The notes beneath the pieces are model-generated. The model searched no databases. It was not told the origin of the DNA and saw only the letters and a program-made list of their open reading frames with translations. A DNA stretch of 21,411 nt. It comes from UBA9732 sp052170315 (GTDB lineage: Bacteria > Spirochaetota > Spirochaetia > Sphaerochaetales > Sphaerochaetaceae). Location of the stretch: positions 1-21,411 of the forward strand of contig JBQNAT010000019.1 of assembly GCA_052170315.1 (NCBI GenBank), read 5' to 3'. A program made the translations under genes and the position numbers. This document shows positions 1-6,841 of the stretch, piece by piece; the stretch's first letter is position 1, and every line of letters begins with the position of its first letter.

Positions 1-234
1 ATGCCATACTTGTTTACATTGTTGCATTGTTTTATTTGAAAGTCAATTTTTTTATAAAAATGCAACAAATTGGGTAAAAAGTTGCAAAATAATATAATTT
101 TTATTTTAAAATTTAGTAAAACATAAATATTCAGCATAACCGAAAAATTTCGTAAATATAGATTTCCGGAAAGATTAGTAAACATAAGTATTTATAAATA
201 AAAGGATTAAATGAAATACAAAATAAAATGTGAA
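1..234. other. AT-rich non-coding stretch
   Basis: No open frame of useful length with a start signal is visible on either strand. The stretch is much richer in A+T than the genes to its right. It holds a spaced 10-bp inverted repeat (19-28 and 59-68) and two short palindromic elements: arms CGAAA/TTTCG around two bases at 141-152, and TTTCCGGAAA at 163-172. It may be the control region of a leftward gene that starts beyond the left edge, because the uraA terminator at its right border separates it from uraA transcription. That role is inference. Confidence 0.5.
19..68. repeat. Spaced inverted repeat TTGTTGCATT / AATGCAACAA
   Basis: The arms at 19-28 and 59-68 are perfect 10-bp reverse complements separated by 30 bp of AT-rich sequence. 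A related GTTGCA core recurs near 81-88. The element could be a regulator-binding site or a long hairpin in RNA. The sequence alone does not decide. Confidence 0.5.
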
Positions 235-258
235 TTAAAAAATGCCCCGGACGGGGCA
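235..258 (-). terminator. Intrinsic terminator of uraA
   Basis: The stem TGCCCC/GGGGCA (243-248 and 253-258) closes a GGAC loop. Read leftward it is followed by a run of six T residues and more A/T. It lies about 45 bp past the uraA stop codon. Read rightward it is followed by CTTTTTC, so it may also stop transcription coming from the left. Confidence 0.85.
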
Positions 259-303
259 CTTTTTCTTTGAAAATTGATTGAAAATCTTACATTTAAATCA
301 GGC

Positions 304-1677
304 TTAATAGGTTCCCAGGTTGCCTGATTTGCTTTTGCTTATGTCGGAGCCGAACTCATAGTCCTTGCCCGGGAGAACCGCATTTAGGAAGATACCTACG
401 ATGGATGCAATTGCAAGGGAAGTAAGAGTTATGTGAGCTCCGCCTACCGTGAAAGTGATTCCGTTTGTGAACCCAAGGCCGCAGACAAGGATTGTTGCAC
501 CTATGATGAGATTTCTGGAATTTGAAAAATCAACTCTGTTTTCAACGATATTTCTCACACCTATTGCGGAAATCATACCGTAAAGGATGAACGAGATGCC
601 GCCGATTATTGCTGTTGGCATTGAGTTGATGAGGGCTGCGAAAGCCGGCGAGAAGGAAAGAGCTATAGCATAGACAGCCGCAAGCCGTATGACTCTGGGG
701 TCATATACCCTTGAAAGAACAAGAACTCCCGTGTTTTCGCCGTAGGTTGTATTTGCAGGTCCTCCGAACAGTGCGGAGAGAGATGTCGCAAGACCGTCGC
801 CAATCAGAGTCCTGTTAAGGCCCGGCTCCTCTATGAAATTTTCTCCTACCGTTGCAGATATGGCAGAAATGTCCCCTATGTGTTCCATCATCGAGGCAAT
901 GGCAATCGGAGCCATTACAAGTATGGAAGTAATGTCAAATTTGCAGATTGTCCCGCCGAAGTCGGTGAAAAACGGCTGTAATCCGATTATTTTTGAAGCG
1001 GCAACCGCTGAGAAGTCTATGAGTTTTTCTCCTGATGCCGTTGTTGCGCCGAAAGCGTTTGCTATCAGGGCAATAATATAGGAACCTGCTACACCAAGAA
1101 GAATCGGTATTATTTTCACCATTCCTTTTCCCCAGATGTTGGAAACTATGATGATTACCATCGCAGCTATTGCAAGCCACCAGCAGGTAGAAGCATTTGC
1201 AACTGCGGAAGGAGCAAGATTAAGGCCTATCAGGATTACGATTGGACCTGTTACGATAGGAGGCAGGAACCTCATGACTTTTTTTACACCTACAAATTTA
1301 ATTATAAGAGCAAGAACAAGATAAAGGAGACCCGCAACTACTATTCCGCCGCCTGCGTACTGAAGCTTTTCGGCCTGTGACATGCCTGCATATTTTCCCA
1401 TGTCCAAAGCTGCGATTGCCGCATAGCCTCCAAGAAAGGCAAATGAGGAGCCCAGAAATGCGGGTACTTTCAACTTTGTCAGCAAATGGAAGAGAATCGT
1501 CCCAAGCCCTGCCATAAGAAGCGTGGTCTGAATTGAAAGCGGAAGTCCGTAAGAGTTTACCAGTATCGGGACAAGTACTGTTGCGCCGAACATCGCAAAC
1601 AGGTGCTGAAGCCCAAGTACGAGCATTTTGGGAGTGCCAAGTGTTCTTGCATCCTTAATCGCTTCTTGTTTAGTCAT
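304..1677 (-). CDS. uraA: Uracil permease, NCS2 nucleobase:cation symporter
   Basis: The 457-residue inner-membrane protein belongs to the NCS2 (UraA/PyrP) family, which imports uracil by proton symport for pyrimidine salvage. The sequence shows about 14 hydrophobic segments, the N-terminal GLQHLFAMFGATVLVP block typical of UraA, and the substrate-region block GGPANTTYGENTGVL in the second half. Length is normal for the family (about 430-460). The ATG at 1677 is chosen because AGGAGG sits at 1684-1689, seven bases upstream. An in-frame ATG at 1710 would put that ribosome binding site inside the gene. A terminator hairpin and a possible PyrR-type site precede the gene, so expression is probably attenuated in response to pyrimidines. 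The gene is probably transcribed on its own. Xanthine or other nucleobase specificity is less likely but not excluded. Confidence 0.93.
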   Translation of the reverse strand: MTKQEAIKDARTLGTPKMLVLGLQHLFAMFGATVLVPILVNSYGLPLSIQTTLLMAGLGTILFHLLTKLKVPAFLGSSFAFLGGYAAIAALDMGKYAGMSQAEKLQYAGGGIVVAGLLYLVLALIIKFVGVKKVMRFLPPIVTGPIVILIGLNLAPSAVANASTCWWLAIAAMVIIIVSNIWGKGMVKIIPILLGVAGSYIIALIANAFGATTASGEKLIDFSAVAASKIIGLQPFFTDFGGTICKFDITSILVMAPIAIASMMEHIGDISAISATVGENFIEEPGLNRTLIGDGLATSLSALFGGPANTTYGENTGVLVLSRVYDPRVIRLAAVYAIALSFSPAFAALINSMPTAIIGGISFILYGMISAIGVRNIVENRVDFSNSRNLIIGATILVCGLGFTNGITFTVGGAHITLTSLAIASIVGIFLNAVLPGKDYEFGSDISKSKSGNLGTY

Positions 1678-1683
1678 TATATG

Positions 1684-1689
1684 CCTCCT
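1684..1689 (-). promoter_or_regulatory. Ribosome binding site of uraA
   Basis: AGGAGG, seven bases before the ATG at 1677, lies directly after the T-run of the leader terminator. It decides the start codon against the upstream in-frame ATG at 1710. Confidence 0.85.
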
Positions 1690-1692
1690 GTC

Positions 1693-1721
1693 AAAAAAAA
1701 AGTCAACCAAAACGGTTGACT
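1693..1721 (-). terminator. Leader terminator (attenuator) of uraA
   Basis: In the leftward direction the perfect 8-bp stem AGTCAACC/GGTTGACT closes a five-base GTTTT loop and is followed by a run of nine T residues. It sits between the presumed promoter and the uraA ribosome binding site, so it cannot be the terminator of uraA itself. Placed there, it acts as an attenuator. The leader segment AAAGTCAA at 1781-1788 is complementary to the 3' arm plus the first T residues (TTGACTTT), so a competing antiterminator fold is possible. Confidence 0.7.
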
Positions 1722-1758
1722 AAAAATTTGAATTCCAAATGAAAATAAGAAGGAAAAA

Positions 1759-1772
1759 ATCCCCTCTGGAAC
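1759..1772 (-). promoter_or_regulatory. Possible PyrR-type binding loop in uraA leader
   Basis: The leader RNA contains GUUCCAGAGGGGAU. The known PyrR target in pyrimidine operons is ARUCCNGNGAGGYU, forming a small hairpin with a CNGNG loop. The match keeps UCC, the AGAG loop and GG, but differs at the A after the loop and at flanking paired positions. A short stem (G-U, U-A, U-G, C-G) with one bulged base can still form. The assignment is tentative. No pyrR gene lies in the window. Confidence 0.35.
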
Positions 1773-1842
1773 CAAGCAACTTGACTTTATTTGTACACGA
1801 CTTTAGAACCATAAGGTCTTCTCCTTAAAATTTCCAGCTGTT

Positions 1843-1871
1843 AAAATAACACTAAGTTCCTTTTATGAAAA
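1843..1871 (-). promoter_or_regulatory. Candidate sigma-70 promoter of uraA
   Basis: In the leftward direction TTTTCA, a 17-bp spacer and TATTTT resemble -35 and -10 boxes (four of six matches each). Transcription would start near 1836 and give a leader of about 160 nt containing the attenuator. The match is weak in an AT-rich background. Confidence 0.3.
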
Positions 1872-1919
1872 GACCCTTTTTTCAAATTTTTAAAAAACAA
1901 CAAAGTACAACAAAAGCAT

Positions 1920-3224
1920 TTATTTTATACTTCTGGCTTCCATGTAGTATCTCTTTTCGTTTGCCTCTCCCATACTGAATGTTTTTCTCGGAAGAGCCCC
2001 GTCCTTGATTATTGTATCAAAGAAAGTTCCCTTGTCTATCGCAGGAAGGAACAGTCCTATGTTGCCCGCCTCACTTCCAAGCTTATCCGTTACGTCCGAG
2101 CCGTGGATGTAATCAACAGAATAGCCTTTTTCAATAAGGGAATCGATTACTCTCTGGAGAGTTCCGGCTGCAATGTTAGCGGCAGGATTCTTCAGAGTTA
2201 CAACAACATGTTTATCTGCTGTGCAGTACCCGAATCTCTGTTCTCCCTTGTCCGCAATCTGTTTCGCAATGCAGCTTCTGCATCCGACTGTTTCCTTAAT
2301 AACTTCTCCGGCATTCTTTCCAAGCTCTTCAAGGAAAACGTTTTCAGGGACATTGAACAGAACTCTGTGGATTGGCTCGAACACAAGGCCCGAATCAAAA
2401 ATATTCTCAAGCTCTACAAGGCAGAATCTTGCAGGATGATTTTTTCTCTCTTCTTCCGAAAGACCCTTCTTAATGTCTTCCCAGCAGCTCTTTGCTGTAG
2501 CAAAGCTGTGGTTACCGTCCCCCATTGCAAAAAGAAGAGGATTTTGCGGGTCAAGTGCGGCATTAAGCTTTTCAAAAGCTTCCGTGATGCTTTTTTTGTC
2601 GCTTTCTGAGTTTACTGCCCAGGCCTGAAGATGTCCTCCATTTTCCATAAGTTCAAAATTATAGACTTCCTTTAACTCGGAAGTCTTTGCCGCTAACGGC
2701 TCTATTACACTTCTTTCGCTGTCGCTTATCAGAACCATGATGTGAGGTATCTCAAGAGGTGCGTCTTTTCTGATTTTCTTTCTTGGCGGTATTCTTGAGA
2801 GTATTGTTCCCTCGGTTGCCCTGATTAAACTTGTAGAACCCTTTTCCCAGCTGTATCTGTCAAGATCCAAGGCGGCCATAAGACCCCATCTTGAAGTATT
2901 TCCGCAGGCTCTCTTTACAAGGAAGAAACACTCTTTAAATGTTTCAAACAGATTCTCGTCAACATAGGCCTTCATTGTTCTGTTTATGTCCGCGATGCGT
3001 TTTTCAGAGTCTCCGTCCTCAAGATAGCATTCCGGGAAAATCAGCCTGAGGGTTGAAGGCTTGTCGCCTACAATCTTATCTACATTGCTCCAGTAGTCTT
3101 TTTCAGATGTGAACTGGTCACAGGCAACAACTGCCCACTTTGAAAGATCCGTACCTTTTTTCGGAATCATAATATCGGCTGCTCTGATTCCGACTGACTC
3201 AAGTCTTTTTTTTATGTTTTCCAT
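1920..3224 (-). CDS. DUF1015 family protein
   Basis: This 434-residue soluble protein matches the DUF1015 family (PF06245), whose biochemical function is not established. Family blocks visible are ACDQFTS near residues 34-40, EGTILSRIPPRKKIRKDAPLE near 138-158, IPHIMVLISD near 159-168, and GDGNHSFATAK at 235-245. The last is the most conserved part of the family and could bind a ligand or metal. No signal peptide or membrane segment is present. The ATG at 3224 follows GAGGA six bases upstream. In other bacteria DUF1015 genes often lie near serine biosynthesis genes (serA/serC), but none is seen here. The gene has its own candidate promoter. No clear terminator separates it from uraA, so some read-through into the uraA leader is possible. 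Confidence 0.85.
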   Translation of the reverse strand: MENIKKRLESVGIRAADIMIPKKGTDLSKWAVVACDQFTSEKDYWSNVDKIVGDKPSTLRLIFPECYLEDGDSEKRIADINRTMKAYVDENLFETFKECFFLVKRACGNTSRWGLMAALDLDRYSWEKGSTSLIRATEGTILSRIPPRKKIRKDAPLEIPHIMVLISDSERSVIEPLAAKTSELKEVYNFELMENGGHLQAWAVNSESDKKSITEAFEKLNAALDPQNPLLFAMGDGNHSFATAKSCWEDIKKGLSEEERKNHPARFCLVELENIFDSGLVFEPIHRVLFNVPENVFLEELGKNAGEVIKETVGCRSCIAKQIADKGEQRFGYCTADKHVVVTLKNPAANIAAGTLQRVIDSLIEKGYSVDYIHGSDVTDKLGSEAGNIGLFLPAIDKGTFFDTIIKDGALPRKTFSMGEANEKRYYMEARSIK

Positions 3225-3259
3225 GATTTTTCCTCACAAAATTTTGTCTTGATGAAATA

Positions 3260-3288
3260 ATTTTAAGTCAGAATTATGGAATACGCAA
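3260..3288 (-). promoter_or_regulatory. Candidate promoter of the DUF1015 gene
   Basis: Read leftward, TTGCGT, a 17-bp spacer and TAAAAT (five of six -10 matches) would start transcription near 3253. This leaves a short leader with the ribosome binding site GAGGA at 3231-3235. Confidence 0.45.
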
Positions 3289-3332
3289 GAAAATTTGAAA
3301 AATAGAGGTAGGATAAATGAATGTAAGAACAG

Positions 3333-3361
3333 TTCACGAATAATGAGCTATCTGATATCAT
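3333..3361 (+). promoter_or_regulatory. Candidate promoter giving a leaderless transcript
   Basis: TTCACG, a 17-bp spacer and TATCAT (five of six -10 matches) lie immediately before the small membrane-protein gene. The predicted start, about seven bases past the -10 box, falls at or next to the ATG at 3368. The transcript would then have no leader, which fits the lack of any Shine-Dalgarno sequence there. Confidence 0.4.
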
Positions 3362-3367
3362 TAAGCC

Positions 3368-3712
3368 ATGCTTCAGAAAAGAAGAATCTTTGATTTCACA
3401 AACACCGTTATGAACTTCCTCTTCATGGTTTTTGTGCTCCTGTCAGGTATTTACTTTTTTTCTTTTTGGTATGAACTTCAGACAGGTTTCCTGTTTTTTC
3501 TTGTCATCGCAATAAATGTCCTGTGCTGGACTGTGAGCGGAGTTACTGTCCTGCTTTTGATTTTGGCTCTGCTGCTGGCGGTTTATGACGGAGACTGCAG
3601 GATAGGAGCGTTGATTTGGTGCGTAGTGCGAATGGCGGCATGTATTGCCGTTTCCATAATTATAGGGACTGTTTCAATAGTTACTTCGGGAGGAATTAAA
3701 GTCAGCCTCTGA
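3368..3712 (+). CDS. Small membrane protein of unknown function
   Basis: The 114-residue protein is mostly hydrophobic, with about three membrane segments (near residues 15-33, 40-67 and 82-106). A basic N-terminus (KRR at 4-6) suggests the N-terminus is cytoplasmic. I do not recognise a family. The ATG at 3368 is directly preceded by an in-frame stop (TAA at 3362-3364), so the frame cannot start earlier. No Shine-Dalgarno sequence is present. The gene overlaps the 3' end of the convergent tsaC gene by 11 bp. The alternative start is the ATG for Met15. The coding assignment rests on an uninterrupted hydrophobic reading frame in a gap that no other gene fills. It remains less certain than its neighbours. 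Confidence 0.6.
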   Translation: MLQKRRIFDFTNTVMNFLFMVFVLLSGIYFFSFWYELQTGFLFFLVIAINVLCWTVSGVTVLLLILALLLAVYDGDCRIGALIWCVVRMAACIAVSIIIGTVSIVTSGGIKVSL

Positions 3713-4265
3713 CAAGGGCAGCCGCATCGTACAGCCCCTGTCGCACCAGTTTATACGGTTTTACTGTTGCGTCTATAAGTGTTGAAGGTACCTTGCCCTG
3801 TATCTCTCCGCCCCTTACTACAACATCAACCAAAGATTCAAATCTCTTGCATATTGCGCTTAGACTCAGAAGAGACGGCTCTCCCGCAATATTTACACTG
3901 GTTGAATAAATTGGAGTGCCTGTCATCTCCAGAAGCTTCTGCAGAAAAGAATCATTTGGAACCCTTACGGCAATGGTTCCTTCATTGTTTTTTTTGTTAA
4001 GTATCACTGTAAGTGCTGCCGGCCATGCATCAACTATATTTTCAGGAATTTCAGTACATATTTCTTTTGCCTGCTCAATTGTCGCCAGAACAATGAAAGG
4101 TTTGTTTTTATCCCTTCCTTTCAGATTCATAAGAGCTTTTTCACCAATGCCATAGGCTGCACAAAGACCATATATTGTATCACACGGGAGAATGGCTACC
4201 CCTCCCTCTCTAATCAAAGATGATATTGTCTCCAGAGTTTCCGGATTCTTCTTGTTGAGAATCAT
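3702..4265 (-). CDS. tsaC: Threonylcarbamoyl-AMP synthase (YrdC/TsaC type)
   Basis: TsaC makes threonylcarbamoyl-AMP from threonine, bicarbonate and ATP, the first step of the t6A modification at position 37 of ANN-decoding tRNAs. It acts in the cytoplasm. The 187-residue length is that of the short TsaC/YrdC form, without the extra C-terminal Sua5 domain. Family blocks are PCDTIYGL near the N-terminus, LKGRDKNKPF with the basic substrate-binding residues, TIAVRVPND, and STSVNIAGEPS with the Ser/Asn pair. WPAALTVIL replaces the usual WPGPLTL. The ATG at 4265 is chosen because AAGGGG lies seven bases upstream. An ATG two codons earlier (4271) is only one base from it. The start lies inside the 3' end of the FtsB-like gene (56-bp overlap), so the two are likely cotranscribed and translationally coupled. 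Confidence 0.9.
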   Translation of the reverse strand: MILNKKNPETLETISSLIREGGVAILPCDTIYGLCAAYGIGEKALMNLKGRDKNKPFIVLATIEQAKEICTEIPENIVDAWPAALTVILNKKNNEGTIAVRVPNDSFLQKLLEMTGTPIYSTSVNIAGEPSLLSLSAICKRFESLVDVVVRGGEIQGKVPSTLIDATVKPYKLVRQGLYDAAALVRG

Positions 4266-4704
4266 TTTCATGCCCCTTGTTTTTTTTGAAAATCCAAACT
4301 GATACAGTGATAATAAATGAAGAGAGGAATGAAATCAATAAGGTAATACCCGGACTCAGTGGCTTAAACTCCCCGGAGTTTTTATTTTCATCCTCTGAAG
4401 AATGCTCGGATTCGCTTTTAATCTCAGTGTTTTCGTTTTCAAAAACATAGACGTCGTCACTCTCAACTTTATAGCCAAGATTCATTGCTGCCGACCTTAA
4501 ACCGTCTTCGGTTGAAAGTTCCCGTTTTTGAAGCTGAAGGTTTTCAATTTCAACGTTCCTTCTGTCCAGTTCATATTCGTTGTTTTTTAATTGCCTCTTA
4601 AGCTGATTATTCGCAAGAAATCCCCTTTCTCCCAGAAAAGAGGATATCAAACTGTAAAAACAAAGCATTAAAACAGCAAATAGAATAAGTAACTTTCTTG
4701 TCAT
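4210..4704 (-). CDS. FtsB/DivIC-like septum formation initiator with extra membrane span
   Basis: This 164-residue protein begins like FtsB/DivIC: a short cytoplasmic tail (MTRK), one membrane span at about 4-24, and an extracytoplasmic coiled coil at about 30-65. A conserved-looking short block (LSTEDGLRSAAMNLGYKVESDDVYVF) follows. FtsB/DivIC proteins join the FtsQBL complex at the division site. It then departs from the family: an acidic Ser/Glu linker (about 90-112), a second hydrophobic span at about 118-139, a basic KKNKG stop, and a polar tail. Typical FtsB is about 100 residues with one span. The ATG at 4704 is preferred because it starts the membrane span directly. The frame upstream (to 4800) has no family similarity and covers a promoter. 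No clear ribosome binding site is seen. Confidence 0.72.
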   Translation of the reverse strand: MTRKLLILFAVLMLCFYSLISSFLGERGFLANNQLKRQLKNNEYELDRRNVEIENLQLQKRELSTEDGLRSAAMNLGYKVESDDVYVFENENTEIKSESEHSSEDENKNSGEFKPLSPGITLLISFLSSFIITVSVWIFKKNKGHENDSQQEESGNSGDNIIFD

Positions 4705-4726
4705 GGCTATTTCTTTAGTATATAAT
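4698..4726 (+). promoter_or_regulatory. Near-consensus sigma-70 promoter
   Basis: TTGTCA, a 17-bp spacer and TATAAT give five of six and six of six matches. This is the best promoter in the window. It drives the rightward gene at 4779 with a leader of about 46 nt. Its -35 box overlaps the start codon of the divergent FtsB-like gene (4702-4704), so the two transcription units share control DNA. Confidence 0.75.
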
Positions 4727-4778
4727 AACGTCAAATGGCAATTAAAAAAAGTGCTTAGCTCAACCTTTGGGGGATAAC

Positions 4779-5822
4779 ATGAAAAAGAAGAATAACTCAT
4801 GGTCTGTAATAATAACCATACTGATAACGGTAATTGTTCTTGCAGCTATTATTTTCGCAGGCGTCAGGTATCTCCTTCCTGCCTATGCTCAAGGACAAAA
4901 CGGAGATGTTTCAGCTCAGTATCAGATTTACAGAATTGCAGTCAGGGTTTTCCCTCTTCTTATCGGAATTGTTCTTATAGCAATCGCGTCAATGATAGCT
5001 ACAAGCGGTGACGATGAAGAAGACGAGGAAGATAAGCTTCCTCCCAACTCATATGACATACAGCTCTTTGAAACTCCTTCCGATGACCCGTCTGTTTCCG
5101 GGAAGCGGCATGAAACTGAAGAGCCTGAACCGGTTTCTGATGAGATTACCAATGCGGAAGATGCGCAGTTTGTTTCCATTTTTGACGCTCCTGAAACAGA
5201 GGAATATAAGGAAGCCAGGGAAAAAGAAACTGACGACGCTGCTTATTCTCTTTTTGAAGATTCCGCAACAGCTGAAACTGCAGAAGAATCTGAAGAAGCT
5301 GTAAATGAACCCGAACCTGCTTTAGAGTCTGCTATTGAAGCTATTGAATCAAAGATAGATAAGCTTTGCGATGCCATAGCAAACCTCACGGCTTTGGTTT
5401 CAGACCGAATGATAGTTCAGACCGCTCCTGTGGTGGTGGAAAAAGTGGTTGAAAAGTCGGCAGAACCTAAAACTGAAACCGCTGAACAAAAGACTGAAGA
5501 TATGTCGAACACCGTTATCAACAATGTTGACCCGGCTGATCCTCTTCAGGTTGCGAGGCTTGAATTTGAAAGTGCGCAGGAAGGCGAATATGACATAAGT
5601 TATGCCTTTACTTCCGCGTCAGCAGAGCTTGTTCGTATGACCCTCGGAGAAATCTGCGATTCGTTTGAAATTAATGGAAAAACTGTGGTAGTCATGCCAT
5701 TCCTTTCCGGGGAAGAAGCTGCTGAAGAGCTTGATAAGCTTGGTGTACCTTATGAGATTGAGACAGTTGGCGCAGGTGAAAATGCAGATTTTGATTCCGT
5801 TATCGCATCAAAAATAAAATAG
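4779..5822 (+). CDS. Acidic membrane protein of unknown function
   Basis: The 347-residue protein has two membrane spans near the N-terminus (about 9-28 and 55-76). Next comes a long region rich in Glu, Asp, Ala and Pro (about 78-240) that looks disordered and partly coiled coil. It ends in a compact C-terminal domain (about 255-347) with alternating strands and helices, including EGEYDISYAFTSASAELVRM and the block GKTVVVMPFLSGEEAAEELD. With both ends inside, most of the protein would be cytoplasmic. I do not recognise the family. The ATG at 4779 follows GGGGGAT. A TTG four codons upstream (4767) would place that ribosome binding site inside the gene and is rejected. The gene is monocistronic between a strong promoter and a strong terminator. 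A scaffold or envelope-organising role is a guess. Confidence 0.8.
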   Translation: MKKKNNSWSVIITILITVIVLAAIIFAGVRYLLPAYAQGQNGDVSAQYQIYRIAVRVFPLLIGIVLIAIASMIATSGDDEEDEEDKLPPNSYDIQLFETPSDDPSVSGKRHETEEPEPVSDEITNAEDAQFVSIFDAPETEEYKEAREKETDDAAYSLFEDSATAETAEESEEAVNEPEPALESAIEAIESKIDKLCDAIANLTALVSDRMIVQTAPVVVEKVVEKSAEPKTETAEQKTEDMSNTVINNVDPADPLQVARLEFESAQEGEYDISYAFTSASAELVRMTLGEICDSFEINGKTVVVMPFLSGEEAAEELDKLGVPYEIETVGAGENADFDSVIASKIK

Positions 5823-5845
5823 TAAAAACCACACAAAATATTTGA

Positions 5846-5883
5846 GCCTTCGAAGCATGGCGTGCTTTGAAGGCGTTTTTATT
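5846..5883 (+). terminator. Strong intrinsic terminator, probably bidirectional
   Basis: A 12-bp stem (5846-5857 with 5863-5874, one G-U pair) closes a five-base loop and is followed by GTTTTTATTT. It ends the rightward gene at 5822. Read leftward the same hairpin lies 26 bp past the rnz stop and is followed by TCAAATATTTTGTG, so it may also end the long leftward operon, though with a poorer T-run. Confidence 0.88.
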
Positions 5884-5899
5884 TCAAATAAATATTCAA

Positions 5900-6823
5900 T
5901 CAGTCGATATTTGTTATTTCAAAACTGCAACGGTCCCGGCACAAAACTGTTTCAGGAAAAATCTCACAGGCTTCTTCCTTAAGTTTTGTGAGTTCCCTAT
6001 CCGAATATCTTGGGCTGTAATGAATAAGACCCATCTTTCTTACATTTCCGTCTCTGGCTATCATTGCAGCCTGTGAACTTGTCATATGCTTCTTTTCATA
6101 CGCATCCTGTTCAAGATCTCTGGTGAACATTCCTTCACAAAGAAGCAAATCGGAATCCTTTATATGCTTTGAAATATAGCTCAGATACAGGGTATCCGTA
6201 ATGAAAGAAAACTTCACTCCCCTTCTTGGCTTCCCCAGAACCTGCTCCGGATGTATTACACTTCCGTCTTCCAGAGTTACGTCAATCCCCTTTTGAAGCA
6301 ATCCCCACATTGGACCGCAGGGTATGTTTAAAGTTCTCGCGTTTTCCACGCTGAATTCTCCCGGCCTGTCTTTTTCCTTCAGAATATAGCCCATGCACGG
6401 CTTTGTGTGAAGCAAAGGCAGAGCTTCCACGGTATATTCTTCTGTTTCCAGAATTACGCCCGGCTGGGCAGGCACAAAGACTATTTCATAGTTTATGTAC
6501 ATGTCCAAAAGTCTACGGTTTGCGTCTATATAGTCTTTGAGCTTTTCAGGACCGTAAATGTAAAGAGGCTCGGACCTGTCAACCTGAGAAGAAAGCATAA
6601 GCAGTCCGGGAAGACCCGTAACATGATCCGCATGCATATGGCTTATGAAAATACGGTTTATTTTCTTCCAATGCAGATTGAGCATCTTCAGGGATACCTG
6701 AGTACCTTCTCCGCAGTCAAAGAGCATAAGCTCGCCGTTTCTTCTTACCATAGCCGAAGTGAGAAAGCGTCCCGGCAAAGGCTGCATCCCACTGGTTCCA
6801 AGCACAAATACTTCTAAACTCAT
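5900..6823 (-). CDS. rnz: Ribonuclease Z (tRNA 3' endonuclease)
   Basis: RNase Z cuts the 3' trailer from tRNA precursors, leaving the end to which CCA is added. It is a zinc-dependent metallo-beta-lactamase-fold enzyme of the cytoplasm. The 307-residue length matches the short bacterial form. Visible metal ligands are the HMHADH motif (His62, His64, Asp66, His67), His139, Asp210 in FSFITDT, and His268 in GLIHYSPRYSD. FDCGEGTQ at 35-42 and HMTSSQAA near 246-253 are also family signatures. The ATG at 6823 places the usual FVLGTSG strand at the N-terminus. No Shine-Dalgarno sequence precedes it. The gene follows lolE after 18 bp and is the last gene of the leftward string. Confidence 0.95.
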   Translation of the reverse strand: MSLEVFVLGTSGMQPLPGRFLTSAMVRRNGELMLFDCGEGTQVSLKMLNLHWKKINRIFISHMHADHVTGLPGLLMLSSQVDRSEPLYIYGPEKLKDYIDANRRLLDMYINYEIVFVPAQPGVILETEEYTVEALPLLHTKPCMGYILKEKDRPGEFSVENARTLNIPCGPMWGLLQKGIDVTLEDGSVIHPEQVLGKPRRGVKFSFITDTLYLSYISKHIKDSDLLLCEGMFTRDLEQDAYEKKHMTSSQAAMIARDGNVRKMGLIHYSPRYSDRELTKLKEEACEIFPETVLCRDRCSFEITNID

Positions 6824-6841
6824 GGCTTGATAATAGCAGTT

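Noticed and set aside
1678..1840. Purine or tetrahydrofolate riboswitch in the uraA leader
   Set aside because: The conserved loop sequences and three-way junction of these classes are not present. The visible elements are a terminator, a complementary segment and a PyrR-like loop.
1860..1919. Terminator after the DUF1015 gene
   Set aside because: Only runs of T and A that could pair weakly are present. There is no GC-containing stem.
2103..2609. Rightward 168-codon frame
   Set aside because: It is antisense to the conserved core of the DUF1015 gene and has no family similarity or ribosome binding site that I can see.
4705..4800. Longer FtsB-like protein starting near 4800
   Set aside because: The extra 32 residues cover the promoter of the divergent gene, have no similarity to the family and put the membrane span far from the N-terminus.
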